Shown piece by piece: positions 53,832 through 64,000 of a DNA stretch of 64,000 nt (its first letter is position 1; each line of letters starts with the position of its first letter). The position numbers and the translations under genes were made by a program. The DNA comes from Euglena gracilis. Taxonomy: Eukaryota; Euglenida; Euglenophyceae; Euglenales. The stretch spans positions 73,236,205 through 73,300,204 of the forward strand of contig CP154956.1 in assembly GCA_039621445.1 (NCBI GenBank). The letters are read 5' to 3'. A model generated the notes under the pieces. The model did not search any database. It had not been told where the DNA came from and saw nothing but the letters and a program-made list of their open reading frames with translations.

Positions 53832-54185
53832 GCCTTCCGAGGCCAGGCGCATGGGACTGAAGCGCTTCCTCATACAGCCCAAGAACGCTAGGGGCTGGGA
53901 GTCCGGGGTGAGCCAATGCCGATTGGCTGACGTGGAAGGACGTCCACCCTCCCCCTGGCCCCCGGGCTGCCGTGCTCTCACCATCTCCGGTGGTCGGTGC
54001 AGGTTACCCCCCCCCCACTTGCGGGCAGCCCTGCCCTGTGGTACCGCGAGTTCACCTCTCAGTGGAAGGCGTATCTGCTCTCCCTCACGAACCCGGCCCC
54101 CAGCCCCTCTTCAGCCCCCCCCCCTCGCTGCGCCACGCAATACGGGCAGATCCTCAGCTCGTTCTGCGCGGAAGGCCCAACCTAG
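53832..54185 (+). CDS. Exons of an unrecognised gene ending in TAG
   Basis: A frame with RRMGLKRFL (to 53871) is followed by ATACAGCCC. CAGCCC pairs with GGGCTG at 53964-53969, suggesting a ~103-nt nonconventional intron (53872-53974). A short LSPSPVV exon then leads to WYREFTSQWKAYLL from about 54039 and a stop at 54183-54185. Possibly the 3' end of the gene at 47395. Tentative. Confidence 0.45.
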
Positions 54186-54410
54186 GGGCGGCCCCCCCCT
54201 CGGGGGTCGCCTCCTCGACCTCAACCCGGACGGGAGACCCCCCCCTGACCCGGCCCCCCAGCCGGATCCGAGGACTGTGCCCCCCCCCCCCTCCTCAGCC
54301 CCCGCCCCACCCCCCCCCCCCGGGCCTGCCCCCCCCCCTCCTCTAGCGCCCCCCCCCGGCGCCCCTGGCGACCCTTGCGGCAGCATCCTGCAAGCGTCTT
54401 AGACGGCCGG
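54186..54410. other. C-rich tract, possibly coding Pro-rich sequence
   Basis: Dense C-runs. One frame would give a Pro-rich tail (GGRLLDLNPDGRPPPDP onward) to a stop near 54402. It could also be simple repeat. Confidence 0.4.
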
Positions 54411-54737
54411 GAATGCACTTTTCATTTTTGCTGGTTTTTTGAGCACCTGCGCATTCTTTTTGGCCAAGTGTGTCGCCATCACTTGACGGGGCGGCGCACC
54501 CGTCAGCTGCAACCCTTGTACCAAAATGGGTACCACTACCTTCGACCCCTGGGTTTTTTTCTGGGCAAATGGACTTTTTTCGTTTTGAAAATGACGGTTT
54601 AACACCTCCGCCGACCGTGTGGAAACCCCCGTCTGCCGAAGGAGGTGCGACACAAAACACTGTTTCACGAGGTCGAACCCTCGTCAGGTGAAGCCGTTGT
54701 ACCTGTCGCTGTCCCCCCTGCTTTTAGGTGCCCAGTG

Positions 54738-57699
54738 AATGCGCAGGTGTGCATTGACCCCCCTCCCGGTCCCGGACTTTTCCCGAAGTTTTGGGCAGTT
54801 ATTATGGCTCCCAGGGGAGGGGTGAGTGTGGGAAGGGGGCACTGTGGTCTCTACGGTTAGAGTGGAGGGGAGGTTCTGTGCACTGTGTTGGAAGCTGGGC
54901 ACGAGGGGGCGCTAGCGAATGTTTTGGTGTGTGCGTGTAGTCTGCATTCAGAGAGTGGTGGGGTGTGTGTGTTTAAATCAACACCAGATGTCTGTAGGGG
55001 AGGCCTCGTACCTACCCGGTACTGGGCTGTTTGCATTGCACACGGTGCACTGCACCCCTCCTTGACACATGCAGGCACAGCATCCCTCCAGTGGCACACG
55101 CAGTCCACCCCCATGCCTTCTCATAGGCACCACGGCACATCACCATGTGTGACCACCTGTGTTTAGGTGTGACGTTTGGGATGGGGTACTGGGTATTGAA
55201 GGGGGGGGCTGGCTTGCACTCCTTTCCTGTGTGTCACTGGTTTTAAAAGCTACGGAGCGGAGCCCCACGTCAACCCTTTTTGCCACAGACTACACCCACC
55301 AGAACAGCCCTCACAAACAGCATAAAATGGCTCCTCTCCGAGGTTGCATGAGGCACCAGAATGCGCACGTGCGCACCCTTGAGGCCATTCCTTCGCTGGC
55401 TGGCTGTGATTCTATCTGCAGAAAAGCAGGAGGGGAGCAGCGCTGGGCATCCACAAGAGTGCGCACCTGCACATTCCGTGAGGGGGAGTGCGCAGGTGCG
55501 CATTTTCTGCGTTGTGGGGAGTTGTGTCCCGCGCTCCTGAACCCAGTGCTAGCACAGCATTGTGGCAGGGCAACCCCCATGGTGCACTGCTGGCTTTTTG
55601 TTAGCAATTTCAGAGGCATCTTATTGCACAGGTGGATGACGCCAGAGCAGGGTGTACGTCTCCCGGGCTGTGCCTCCACCTTGTGTGCTGAGTTGTTTTT
55701 TTTGGCATGGCCCTGCGTGACATGGCTCCCACCAGGGTGCTTTAAGGGGAGAAGGGATTGCGCATGTGCGCATTCCCCCGATGTGCCATGTTTGACTGCA
55801 ACCATTGCGGATGGGGTGTGTGGAGAAGGTGTATGCATATGTGTTTTCCCTGGTCTTCACAGCGGCCAAGGGTTGTGTAGTTTGCAGTGCTGGAGCGTCG
55901 ACTCTGAGCACATCATTAATAAGGGTTCTGTGTGGTCGGTGAGGTTTGTTGCCAACAAGGCCACAGGTGGTGGTCCTCCTCTGCCGTGTTTCGCTCCACG
56001 GCTGCCTCGTCCTCAGACACCATTCGATCCTCGCAGGGAGGTCTACATTTCAGCCGTGTGGTTTCAAACCCAGGCCGGCGGGGGAAGTTGGCGTGGGTGG
56101 CGGCATGCCCCCCTGGGGGTGCAAATATTCGACGGTGTGGATGTAATTAAAGAAAGGCACAGGACGCTTTTTTGTGCATGTGCGCATTCACCGGCTTTTC
56201 ATGCATGCCATGAAAGACTGCTGACTGCAGTTGGGAATCAGGGTGCCCGTCACTGAGGAATTTCCTCGGGCACTGAAGTCCCTTTCTCATTTGTTTTCCC
56301 ATGGTGCGACACAGTGGAATGCACAGAAAAAGCAGGACGAGAAAAATTACCGGGTTTATCGGGTTTATCATTTTTTTTGTGATGTCCTTGTGCCTGACTC
56401 ACAGTCTCAAGGGGCTGGAAAAATTTTGGGGCAAGGACTGACCAATGGTGTTTGTTTCTTTGAATCCATTTGGATTGTCAAACAATTCCGTGTTTTTGGG
56501 AATGATGCCGAAGGTGGTGATAGGCGTGTTTCACTCTCAAGGTGCCAAACCAGCGAGCACCATGTTTGTGGAACCAGACACAGTCCCCTGCGTTGACCCC
56601 AATTGTGGGGCACAGTGCTCCCCGCACAGTGCACTGCAGCCCAACATAAGGTTCGTCAGTGCGGACATTGGTTGTGTGCTGCCATGCACGCTCTGGGGCG
56701 TGGGGTCGGACAATGCTGGCAGCAATTGGCCCATCACCTCTGCCGGGTGGGGGACAGTTGCACGTGCGTTGTGACGTGCTCCACGCGTTCATGGGAGCAG
56801 CGTAGGCTGGGCTGGACACTGCACTGCAGCGGGTGAAGTCGAATGCGCAGGTGCGCATTCTGCTTTGTTCAATGACTTGACCTTCAGGGGGCAGTTCCCC
56901 TGTCAATATGCATTCGTGCCTTGACACCTGCAGTCGCCGAGCCCAGGTATTTCCACGCCGCTGCAGGTGTCGTGTTTCAGGGTGTGGTCTGGTACCGCGA
57001 CATGGTTGCCAAGGAGTGATTCTGTTGGTTCATCTCCCCCTCACACACCCATGTTCTGCAAGCCCAAAACCACATCATAGCGGTGCACAACTCGGATTCA
57101 AGGCAAGCAAACAACAGACCATACTCAGTCCGTCCTTCAACATCAATGCGCGTGTGCGCATTCCCCCTTCCCACAGCCTGTGTCCATTCCAAAAAATGCG
57201 CACCTGCGCATTCTTTTGCGTTTCCAAAAAATGCGCAGGTGCGCATTCTTCGACCTTGATACTCAGTGACACACTGAGTATCAAGTGTAAATGTAAAGTG
57301 TAAAGTGTAAATGAGTAGGGCTGTGTCTCTATGGCTGCAAGGAGATCTTTCCCAGGCTCATCCCAGGTTCACCAGGCCCTGCCCCTAGGAGCCATCAGCA
57401 CACATCGGTGAACACAAGGTGGAACACCCGGGCACAGGTTGGCCTACGTCGCCTGTGTTCCACATGTCGTGTAGAGTGTGCTGAGTGTGTGTCCATCCAT
57501 ACATTGTACCACAGTCGTCGTGAAACAGCTGTAAACAGCATGATTCCTGGTTGCAGCGGTTTCAAGGTGATGGTCCTTGTGGTCTTGTAACATCCAAACA
57601 GCTCATTTTTGTGGTGTTTAGCCCCAGTCTGGAAGAGGCACACAACCATTCGGAATGCGCACCTGCGCACACCGCTTCCAAAATGCGCGGATGCACATT
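54738..57699. repeat. Cluster of dispersed AATGCGCA-NN-TGCGCATT palindromes
   Basis: Copies at 54738-54755, 55360-55377, 55458-55475, 55487-55504, 55757-55774, 56172-56188, 56842-56859, 57145-57162, 57195-57212, 57230-57247, 57654-57671 and 57682-57699, plus a half-site near 54442. The two-base centre is mostly GG or CC, with a few GT, TG, AT or GA, and they lie in both orientations. I saw no full site elsewhere in the window. Confidence 0.85.
55159..56256 (+). other. Long open reading frame without recognised domain
   Basis: 365 codons open on the + strand across the palindrome cluster. Codon use is not as GC-biased as in the confirmed exons, and repeats of CACAHSP come from the palindromes. 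Probably chance or old repeat sequence rather than a gene. Confidence 0.25.
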
Positions 57700-57929
57700 T
57701 TCACTAAAAAAAATTGTGACAACAAGAAAGGTGCATTCCCGGCCGTCTAAGAGCGTACGGCCTCACGGCCCCCGGCAGCTGTCCCCCCCCCTCCAAGAAG
57801 CACCCTCGGGGCCTGGCTGCAGCCGACGCCGACCCGTCCGCCTCCGCATAGACGGGCAGCGGAGGGCCCGCCGACCTGAGCACGGCGGGCAAGGGCGCCG
57901 GGAGTCCGGCTCTAGGCTCCCTCCTAGGG

Positions 57930-58105
<176 letters not shown>

Positions 58106-59149
58106 CCCTCAAAACACCCACCCAGAGGCAACCAAGGAGGCTCTGGGGCCTCTTGGAGTGTGCTTTTGGCCCGTTCTAGGAGGCTCCACAGTCTCTCAAA
58201 TTCCCTCCCAAGTGCTTGGCTACTCCATCGCAAACGCTTCCCACCAATGCCCCTCCTTGCCACAGGCCCTTCCAAGCAGTGCAAAACAATGTGGAAGAGA
58301 GGCCGCGTGGTCGCCTCCGGACCAGGCTTTGGCTTGGATCTGCGTCGTGACCCCCTTCACCCCCCTGAATGGCTGCAAGAATATCCCCATGGGGACGGTA
58401 TTCAAACAGTTGGTTAAGCCTGGCAGGGTGCTTGTTCGACCACCATTGAAAAGTTTTTGAATTCCATCAAAAAAAAATGGGTTGTCTGTTTAAACGAGGA
58501 ACGGATCTGCCCAGACCTATGTGTCGTTTGCTTGACCCTTGCGTCCTGTTATGAGAACCCCTGAATTTCCTTTATATAACTGTGAACAATGATTGTTTCG
58601 CACTGCAGGATGACAGTGGAAGCAGGGGAGGGGAATAGCACAGGTCACAGGAATTCTCTACAGAGACCCCAGTGGCACCGATGTCTGGCCAATGCCGGCT
58701 TTGGCATGGGGAACTGGGGCACTCCACCGGGTCACCACTGTTATTCATTCACGCCAACTCACCATACATTGGGCACGTGCGCGCACAAATCAGGCGGTTT
58801 CCCTCCTATGACCCATCAGCTGTGGTGTTATGGTAGCGGGAATCTGCCAATGCTTTTTTTTTTTCTGTTGTAGGGGTAATCTGCGCAGAGGTTCACTTCA
58901 GGTGGATATACACCGCTGTTCCAATGCATCAAAACCATTTCCTGCACCTGTTATTTTGTTTTAGGCGCATATCCGCGTATACTGGGGATTATTATTTGTT
59001 TCTCAAATTCCGCCGGAAGCGGAAACCAGGAGCACACATCCCCGTGCCACACCCATCCAAACCCCAAGAATCTTGGTCATTCCAAAGCGGCATCACAAAC
59101 AGCAGGGGAAAAGAAGCGTCGCAAAGTTAACAAAATTCGGTCAGCCAAG
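58106..59149. other. Stretch upstream of the SFT2-like exon
   Basis: No domain recognised. Upstream exons of the SFT2-like gene should lie here or further left but were not identified. Confidence 0.4.
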
Positions 59150-59373
59150 TGTACACCGCCCAAATGACCGGCAAGCCAGCGGCGTGGGCCCGGCTGTTCG
59201 TCCTCTTCATGGTGCTCACCCTGGTGGCGGCCCTCGTCCTGAAGAGCATCGTGCTGACCCTCGTCTCCAGCCTCTGCCAGTACGCCGCCCTCGTGTGGTA
59301 CGGCCTCTCCTACATCCCCTTCGGCCGCACCGCCGCCAAGAAGGCCATGGCCACCATCGTGGACGCCATCTAA
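59150..59373 (+). CDS. SFT2/Got1-family vesicle transport protein, last exon
   Basis: Small tetraspan Golgi proteins that help vesicle fusion. The frame ends RLFVLFMVLTLVAALVLKSI, VLTLVSSLCQYAALVWYG, LSYIPFGRTAAKKAMATIV and stops at TAA 59371-59373. Two hydrophobic segments and the WYxLSYIPFxR signature close to the C-terminus match SFT2 proteins. Only the last two membrane segments are here; the N-terminal exons were not found. The first codons of the open frame may be intron, and the true exon may begin near 59200. Confidence 0.75.
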
Positions 59374-61333
59374 CTGTCCCTGCCCCCATGCCCGGCTGGC
59401 TTGCCTGCCTGCCTGCAAGTCACTCGGCCTTTCCCCCTCTCCTCCAGGACGTCGCTGAGGCTGCGACCCCCTCTGAAATGGAACACGTGCAGAATTTTGT
59501 GTTCTGTTGATTTGGCGCGGGGACTGCGCGCAGACTGCAGGGACTGCCCTCCGCGTGCAGTCCCCGCATCCGGACTGCACCTTTTTCTTGTGCTCATTTC
59601 GCATGTTTGGCATTTATTTTTGTTTTTGTTTGCAAAAAAACGCAGCACATTTATTGTTCGCTTATTTAGCGGCATTTTGCAGCACATAGTTTTATGCCAC
59701 TTGTTGGGGGGGATGTGATGTTGGCGCCATCATTTTGAGGATCGAGCTTTTTTTTTGCTTTTCTATTTGGCATTCTTCTTTCGCGCTTGCATTTGCTGCT
59801 CAGCTCAATGGCTCCAGGCCACAATGTATTTTTTATTACTACAGCAACTTTTACCAATGGAGGTCAAAAAAACTGATGCCAACCAGCGATTATTTTGCTG
59901 GTTTTTTTGTTGGTTTGTGTTTTCATGCCCCTCTTTTCTTTCTGGAAGCAATGTTGGCAGAAAAATATATTTTTCCCTCAATTATTCCGCTTTCGCCCGA
60001 AAAAAATGTTCATTTTTTTCACAAATTCTTGAATGGTTATTTTCCCACAGCTTCCCTGTTTTACCCTCAATTTTAATACAATTTTTTGACCTTTTGAGCA
60101 CACATATGATGTTGACTTTTCCTCCCTCAGATATGCGTGCCTACACGCACTTCATTTGTTTATTTTCTGGCTTATTTTTCGCGGAGCGCTTATCCCTGCT
60201 TATCTTATGATTTTGGGGGGGTCTGCCCCCCCCCCGTTTTGGGGTTTCCCCTTAATTTTTTTTTAAAGAATGGGTTTTATTGGGTCTGGGCTGCCAACTT
60301 CAGCCAGGTAACACAACCCGGGAGGGGGGGCGGGGCGTAGCTTTTCAGTCCAATTTTTGCTGTCTCTGAGCTGGACCCCTCAGGTGAATTTCCGGCGCTT
60401 TCCCTGCAGCCCTTTTCTGCCCCTCCGACTCTGTTTTGTTTTTCTTTCTGTTTACCCTTCACCATTCAGGGACGTCTGTGGAAAGCAAGTGAGAGTTTTA
60501 CGGCAACCCAATCCTGGCGGGCGGCCGACCTGCTTTCCTCCAGTTCATTCACTTGTTGGGGATGATTTGTAAAATGATTTTATCATAATATTTTTTGCGT
60601 CACATATTTGCCCATGCTGTCATCTCTTTAACAGGAACATGAATACCAAACGTGAACTGTTTGAAGCAATGTCATTTTGAGGGGTCTTTGCAATGGTCAT
60701 GATTCCCCGCGGGTAATCCTTGCGTTTGATGTTCTTTAAAAATGCTCAAAAATGTGTCTTGTCAGGGGTCAGAATGACGTAATCAGACGGTTTCCGCCCC
60801 AAGCTGCATCCCCCAGCTGGACCCTCTTCGGCGGGTTTGTTCGGCATCAAAATGGCCTGGGGGGGGCCAACGTGCGATGCACATGCCCCTGTCCAAAATG
60901 CCTCTATGGGCACTCTTGTGTCAGTCAGTATTCCCAAATATTTCACCTTCGTTCCATTGACAGGAGGCTTGCCACTGACCATATGCTCCACAGATGTGCC
61001 ACAGGTTGGGTAGCCAAGCAAAAAAAAATAGAAGGAAAGACAAACAAAAAGAAGTCAACAACAAGACAATTTTCACGAAGAGGATGCTTTTGGAAAATGT
61101 CAGGGTCGGAACGGGCAGAATTGGGGACCCTCCTCCCCCCCGGGCTTTGGGCTTTGGGTACCATTTTTGTCCCGGCACCAGGCATGCTTGGGGAAACATC
61201 TTAAGGAGCTCCTCGAAGGCCATTTGAGTTTGAGGGGACCCGGGGCACCAAACTCACAAAATTTCTGCGTTGATATTTGATAAAATTACCCATTCTCGTT
61301 CGTGGTTAATTTTGTTAATTTTTTTAAAGATTA
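59374..61333. other. Stretch between SFT2 exon and retrotransposon
   Basis: AT-richer. Short open frames only. A 91-codon frame on the - strand at 60746-61021 has no recognised domain. C/G-run blocks near 60220 and 61130. Confidence 0.4.
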
Positions 61334-61403
61334 TCGTACTCCCTCGAGGAAAACCGACCAGGGAGGAAGGGACACCGAGGGCGAAGCACAAAGACCTTGT
61401 GAG
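61334..61403. repeat. 70-bp inverted repeat, outer arm
   Basis: Matches the reverse complement of 61628-61697 over 70 bp (starts TCGTACTCCCTCGAGG). It lies beyond the recombinase stop and probably marks the 3' terminus of the element. Confidence 0.9.
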
Positions 61404-61453
61404 GCCATGCCTTGCTCGCCGGCGGTGTTGTTTGGATTGTTTGCTGCGTTGGG

Positions 61454-62788
61454 TTAGGAGTCCCTGCTTAGTGCCGCCTCGCCGGAGTTGGCTGACGATG
61501 CTGCTCCGACTTGGCGACGTGACTTCTTGCCCTTGGGGGGGGTCCCCCCCCTCTCCCCCCCCTGGCCCCCACTCTCTGACCGAGGGCTTTTGAAGACAAA
61601 TTTTCTTTTACGGGTGGGGGGGTCGGGCTCACAAGGTCTTTGTGCTTCGCCCTCGGTGTCCCTTCCTCCCTGGTCGGTTTTCCTCGAGGGAGTACGAGAC
61701 ACCTCGGGCTCCGCACTTTGCCCTTGTGAGGCCAGATTGTGCACTGAAATTAGGGGGGCCAGGGCATTTTCCAGGGCACCTTGGGCACCCAGTCGTTGAT
61801 AGTGGGCTGTAAAAGCCTCCACCCCCCTCCACTGGCCAATTTCGCAAACTTCTTGGGCAGAAAGGCCCAATTTTTTCAGTAAACCAACTCCTGCCCCTCT
61901 GGTGGAGTGGGCCCCCCACACCTGGGGAGTCACCCCATGTTTGGCCAAAAATTCTTTTGTGATAGAAGCAACAGTGTCTGCACTTATGGCTCTGAAGGGG
62001 GGTTTTAATGAAATTAGGAGGGGGCCCCCAGGTCTGACGAATGAACGTGTGGCAGCCACATAACACATCATTAAATGAAATGGGCTTATTTGGGGACATT
62101 GGGGTATGGACACAACCCTCTCCCACTTGTGAAATTTTTGCCCTTTACGCTTAATTTTGATGTAGGGTGCCCTACCCAACACACTGGTGGTTCGTTTGAC
62201 TTGTGCCAAGTCAGAGGATCGATATAAACAGAGAACTCGTGAGCAAAAAATCAGCTGGGTACGCAATGTACAAATATCAGTGGGCATAGGGGCCTTGGCC
62301 AGCCCCAGGAGGATTGGGAGGGGATCCCAAAATGCCCCATACTTCTCCAGATTTTGGTTCCAAAGCCTCTTGTAGGGGGTTAATAGGGTGTGGAATCTCA
62401 GTCCACCAAACCCAGGAATCAAAAGCATTGCACTGTATGCATTACGGGCTTGGGCCTTGGAAAATTGGAATAATTGTATTAAAGCGTCAGCCACTTGGTC
62501 AGTGGTGGCTTCAGGGGGGGGCACCCCCATGTGTTCCAAAATTACCCACAGAAGTGCAAAAGCACTCTGATAACGTTTTAAACTGGGGTTTCTCCCCAGG
62601 AAATCTTCAATGGTTTTAACCTGAATTTGTTTCCCCTCCAAAATTTGCCTGAGCAAATCATGCAAAGTAGGGGCCACCTGGGGGGTGGCATTTGTTCCCC
62701 CCTGCAATTGGTGAACATACCCCTGTAGGGGGTGATTTTCAGGCAGGGGGTCCCTGGTACTTTCATTTTTATTAATTGGGGCCACCAT
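61454..62788 (-). CDS. DIRS tyrosine recombinase
   Basis: Integrates the circular DNA intermediate. Taken from the Met at 62788 (444 aa), though the frame is open to 63949. Catalytic set visible: Arg190 in CLYRSSDL, His294-Ser-Thr-Arg297, Trp320 in GQW and Tyr330 in HYQRLG. The N-terminal half is a SAM-like DNA-binding region (LKRYQSAFALLWVILEH). The C-terminus is basic with PTRKRK and KGKKSRR, possible nuclear signals. It overlaps the RT ORF by ~210 nt in another frame, as in DIRS-1. Confidence 0.88.
   Translation of the reverse strand: MVAPINKNESTRDPLPENHPLQGYVHQLQGGTNATPQVAPTLHDLLRQILEGKQIQVKTIEDFLGRNPSLKRYQSAFALLWVILEHMGVPPPEATTDQVADALIQLFQFSKAQARNAYSAMLLIPGFGGLRFHTLLTPYKRLWNQNLEKYGAFWDPLPILLGLAKAPMPTDICTLRTQLIFCSRVLCLYRSSDLAQVKRTTSVLGRAPYIKIKRKGQKFHKWERVVSIPQCPQISPFHLMMCYVAATRSFVRPGGPLLISLKPPFRAISADTVASITKEFLAKHGVTPQVWGAHSTRGAGVGLLKKLGLSAQEVCEIGQWRGVEAFTAHYQRLGAQGALENALAPLISVHNLASQGQSAEPEVSRTPSRKTDQGGRDTEGEAQRPCEPDPPTRKRKFVFKSPRSESGGQGGERGGTPPKGKKSRRQVGAASSANSGEAALSRDS
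61628..61697. repeat. 70-bp inverted repeat, inner arm (ICR-like)
   Basis: Lies inside the C-terminal coding part of the recombinase ORF. In DIRS elements an internal complementary region pairs with the outer ends during replication, and this arm fits that role. Confidence 0.8.
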
Positions 62789-64000
62789 GTGGCTGAATCC
62801 CAGTAGGGGGTGACCATCAAAACTTTGGTCTGGGGAAACATTTTCAACCTGGGCAGAAATTTTTGGATTATTGACCAGGGGGGGTTTGCATAAAGATCCC
62901 CCATGTTGTCCAGTGGACATTGTAGTGCATTTACTGCTGTGGCCTCCCAATGTGGCCACCTGGCCACAAAATTGGGCAGTTTTTTGTTGCCTGGGGAGGC
63001 AAATAAATCTGTTTCCAGATTTATGAAATTTTGGAATTGCTGTCTTAACCATTGAAAAAGTTGGGGGTCTAAAGAATAATCCCCCCTGTCCATTTCCCAT
63101 CTGCTTATGGGGTCTGCTAGGCATTCCTTTGAAGGCACCCAGTTGACTTGGAGGTTTACTTGGTGCTCCATGCACCACTTGAAAAAGGGTCTCAGCATTT
63201 TGTTGAAGGGGTCTTTTCTGCCCCCACCTTTTGTTAGGTAATAGTAGATTACCTGGTTGTCCACAGACAAAGAAACTGTTTCTCCTGGTTTGCTTAAACT
63301 TTTCACAGTGCTGATTGCTGCACTGAGCTCCTTTACATTGATGTGTAAAATGGAGTCTTTTCTCCAAAATTCCTGCACAATTTCTCCTGTGTGGATGTCC
63401 AGCCCCCCCCAGGCATGGGTGCTGCTGTCTGAGTGCAACTCTCTGGTTGCATTTTGGGGGAAGGGTCTGCCCCCCCAGGTGTCCAATAGAGTTTTTATTT
63501 CCCTTAATTGGGCCTTGATTTCCTGGGAAATGGGGTGTTTTGAGTCCCAGGGGGCTGTGGACTTTGCCACCAAAAAATTTGCCAGGGTGTCTGTAAAAGC
63601 CCTTAAAAAGGGCAGGGCCATTAGATTGCATCTTATTTGACCCAAAATGGCAGCCAACTGCCTTTTTGACATGTAATCTTTTTTCACGATTTTCCCCAGC
63701 TCCTTTTTTATAGTTTTGACTTTCTGGGGGGGTACTTGTAACTTTCCTTCCTGGAAGTTCAGTTGAAAACCCAGGTGGGTTACCACTTGGGTGGGCTGCA
63801 GGGTAGACTTTTTCACATTGATTTTGAACCCAGAATCCAGCAAATCTTTGACAACTCTGTTCAGGTGATTTTGCAAAATGTTTTGGGTGGGGGCCACCAG
63901 TAAAATGTCGTCCAGGTAAATAAAGACCTGGATGCCCCTTTTTCTCCACAGTTTTTCGAATGTCTTCATTACTGACATGAAAATTTGGGGCATTACATTT
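62578..64000 (-). CDS. DIRS reverse transcriptase / RNase H / methyltransferase-like ORF (5' truncated by window)
   Basis: 471 residues visible from a Met at 63993; the true N-terminus is outside. RT palm motif YLDD at residues 26-29. RNase H set Asp189 (HSDSS), Glu222 (VKEL), Asp245 (SVDN) and Asp294 (LADPISR). It then contains DLFASPGNKKLP and YANPPW at 368-373, resembling the (D/N)PP(Y/W) motif of N6-adenine methyltransferases found in DIRS elements. No frameshift or stop seen. Copies the element's RNA into DNA. Confidence 0.92.
   Translation of the reverse strand, partial: NVMPQIFMSVMKTFEKLWRKRGIQVFIYLDDILLVAPTQNILQNHLNRVVKDLLDSGFKINVKKSTLQPTQVVTHLGFQLNFQEGKLQVPPQKVKTIKKELGKIVKKDYMSKRQLAAILGQIRCNLMALPFLRAFTDTLANFLVAKSTAPWDSKHPISQEIKAQLREIKTLLDTWGGRPFPQNATRELHSDSSTHAWGGLDIHTGEIVQEFWRKDSILHINVKELSAAISTVKSLSKPGETVSLSVDNQVIYYYLTKGGGRKDPFNKMLRPFFKWCMEHQVNLQVNWVPSKECLADPISRWEMDRGDYSLDPQLFQWLRQQFQNFINLETDLFASPGNKKLPNFVARWPHWEATAVNALQCPLDNMGDLYANPPWSIIQKFLPRLKMFPQTKVLMVTPYWDSATWWPQLIKMKVPGTPCLKITPYRGMFTNCRGEQMPPPRWPLLCMICSGKFWRGNKFRLKPLKISWGETPV

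Larger units (their letters stand above)
61334..64000 (-). mobile_element. DIRS-type retrotransposon, 3' portion (continues past the window)
   Basis: Tyrosine-recombinase retrotransposon in place of an integrase type. Read on the - strand: reverse transcriptase, RNase H, a methyltransferase-like region, then an overlapping tyrosine recombinase ORF, then a 70-bp sequence repeated in inverted orientation. This order is DIRS, not Ngaro. Both visible ORFs are uninterrupted with catalytic residues present, so the copy looks young. The 5' half lies outside. Confidence 0.9.

Noticed and set aside
54670-54700. tRNA T-arm-like GGTCGAACCCTCG
   Set aside because: No acceptor, D or anticodon stems could be found around it.
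60746-61021. 91-codon - strand frame near the retrotransposon
   Set aside because: No recognisable motif, and it lies outside the inverted-repeat boundary of the DIRS element.
61454-63949. Single 831-residue recombinase protein
   Set aside because: The first ~390 codons are the out-of-frame shadow of the RT/RNase H gene; the recombinase more likely starts at the Met at 62788.

Overview
This is nuclear DNA from a eukaryote, most likely a euglenid or close relative. The host genes are GC-rich exons of about 25-250 bp, all on the + strand, scattered among long introns full of C-runs, G-runs and microsatellites. Where the protein family fixes the reading frame, most introns are not GT-AG. They have CAG at about +4 to +6 and CTG at about -8 to -6, and their two ends are complementary (7-10 bp stems in the best cases). 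That is the known signature of euglenid nonconventional introns. No bacterial operons, rRNA, convincing tRNA or CRISPR were seen.

The window is two contigs joined by 13 Ns (22420-22432). The last 18.2 kb of the left contig (4174-22419) and the first 18.2 kb of the right contig (22433-40604) are the same locus at high identity, and both copies end at the gap. This looks like an unmerged (probably haplotypic) overlap rather than a tandem duplication, so the distinct sequence is only about 45.7 kb.

Layout: 1-4173 has a long-TIR element and three orphan exons. The overlap unit carries (a) an NMN adenylyltransferase gene in at least seven exons (4615-12059; second copy 22873-30308) and (b) a Rab-GTPase-activating TBC-domain gene followed by an EF-hand pair, like the TBC1D8/9 family (14575-21975; second copy 32814 onward, possibly with another exon near 40918). 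Single-copy sequence then follows. 40.6-44.2 kb has a few exons, satellites and nested small transposons. 44170-47371 is a hAT transposon with terminal repeats and an 8-bp target duplication but a broken transposase. 47.4-54.2 kb holds one or more genes I do not recognise, with three exons joined by two clear nonconventional introns. 54.4-57.7 kb is a cluster of dispersed TGCGCA-type palindromes. 59150-59373 is the last exon of an SFT2/Got1-type Golgi membrane protein. 61334-64000 is the 3' part of a DIRS-type retrotransposon on the - strand (RT, RNase H, methyltransferase-like region, tyrosine recombinase).

The most interesting theme joins the introns and the mobile elements. Small hAT-like elements here begin CAGG, end CCTG and make 8-bp target duplications. 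The introns carry CAG three bases from the 5' end and CTG five bases from the 3' end. 3+5=8, so this splice geometry would exactly remove such an element plus one copy of its target duplication. That is inference, but it can be tested directly.
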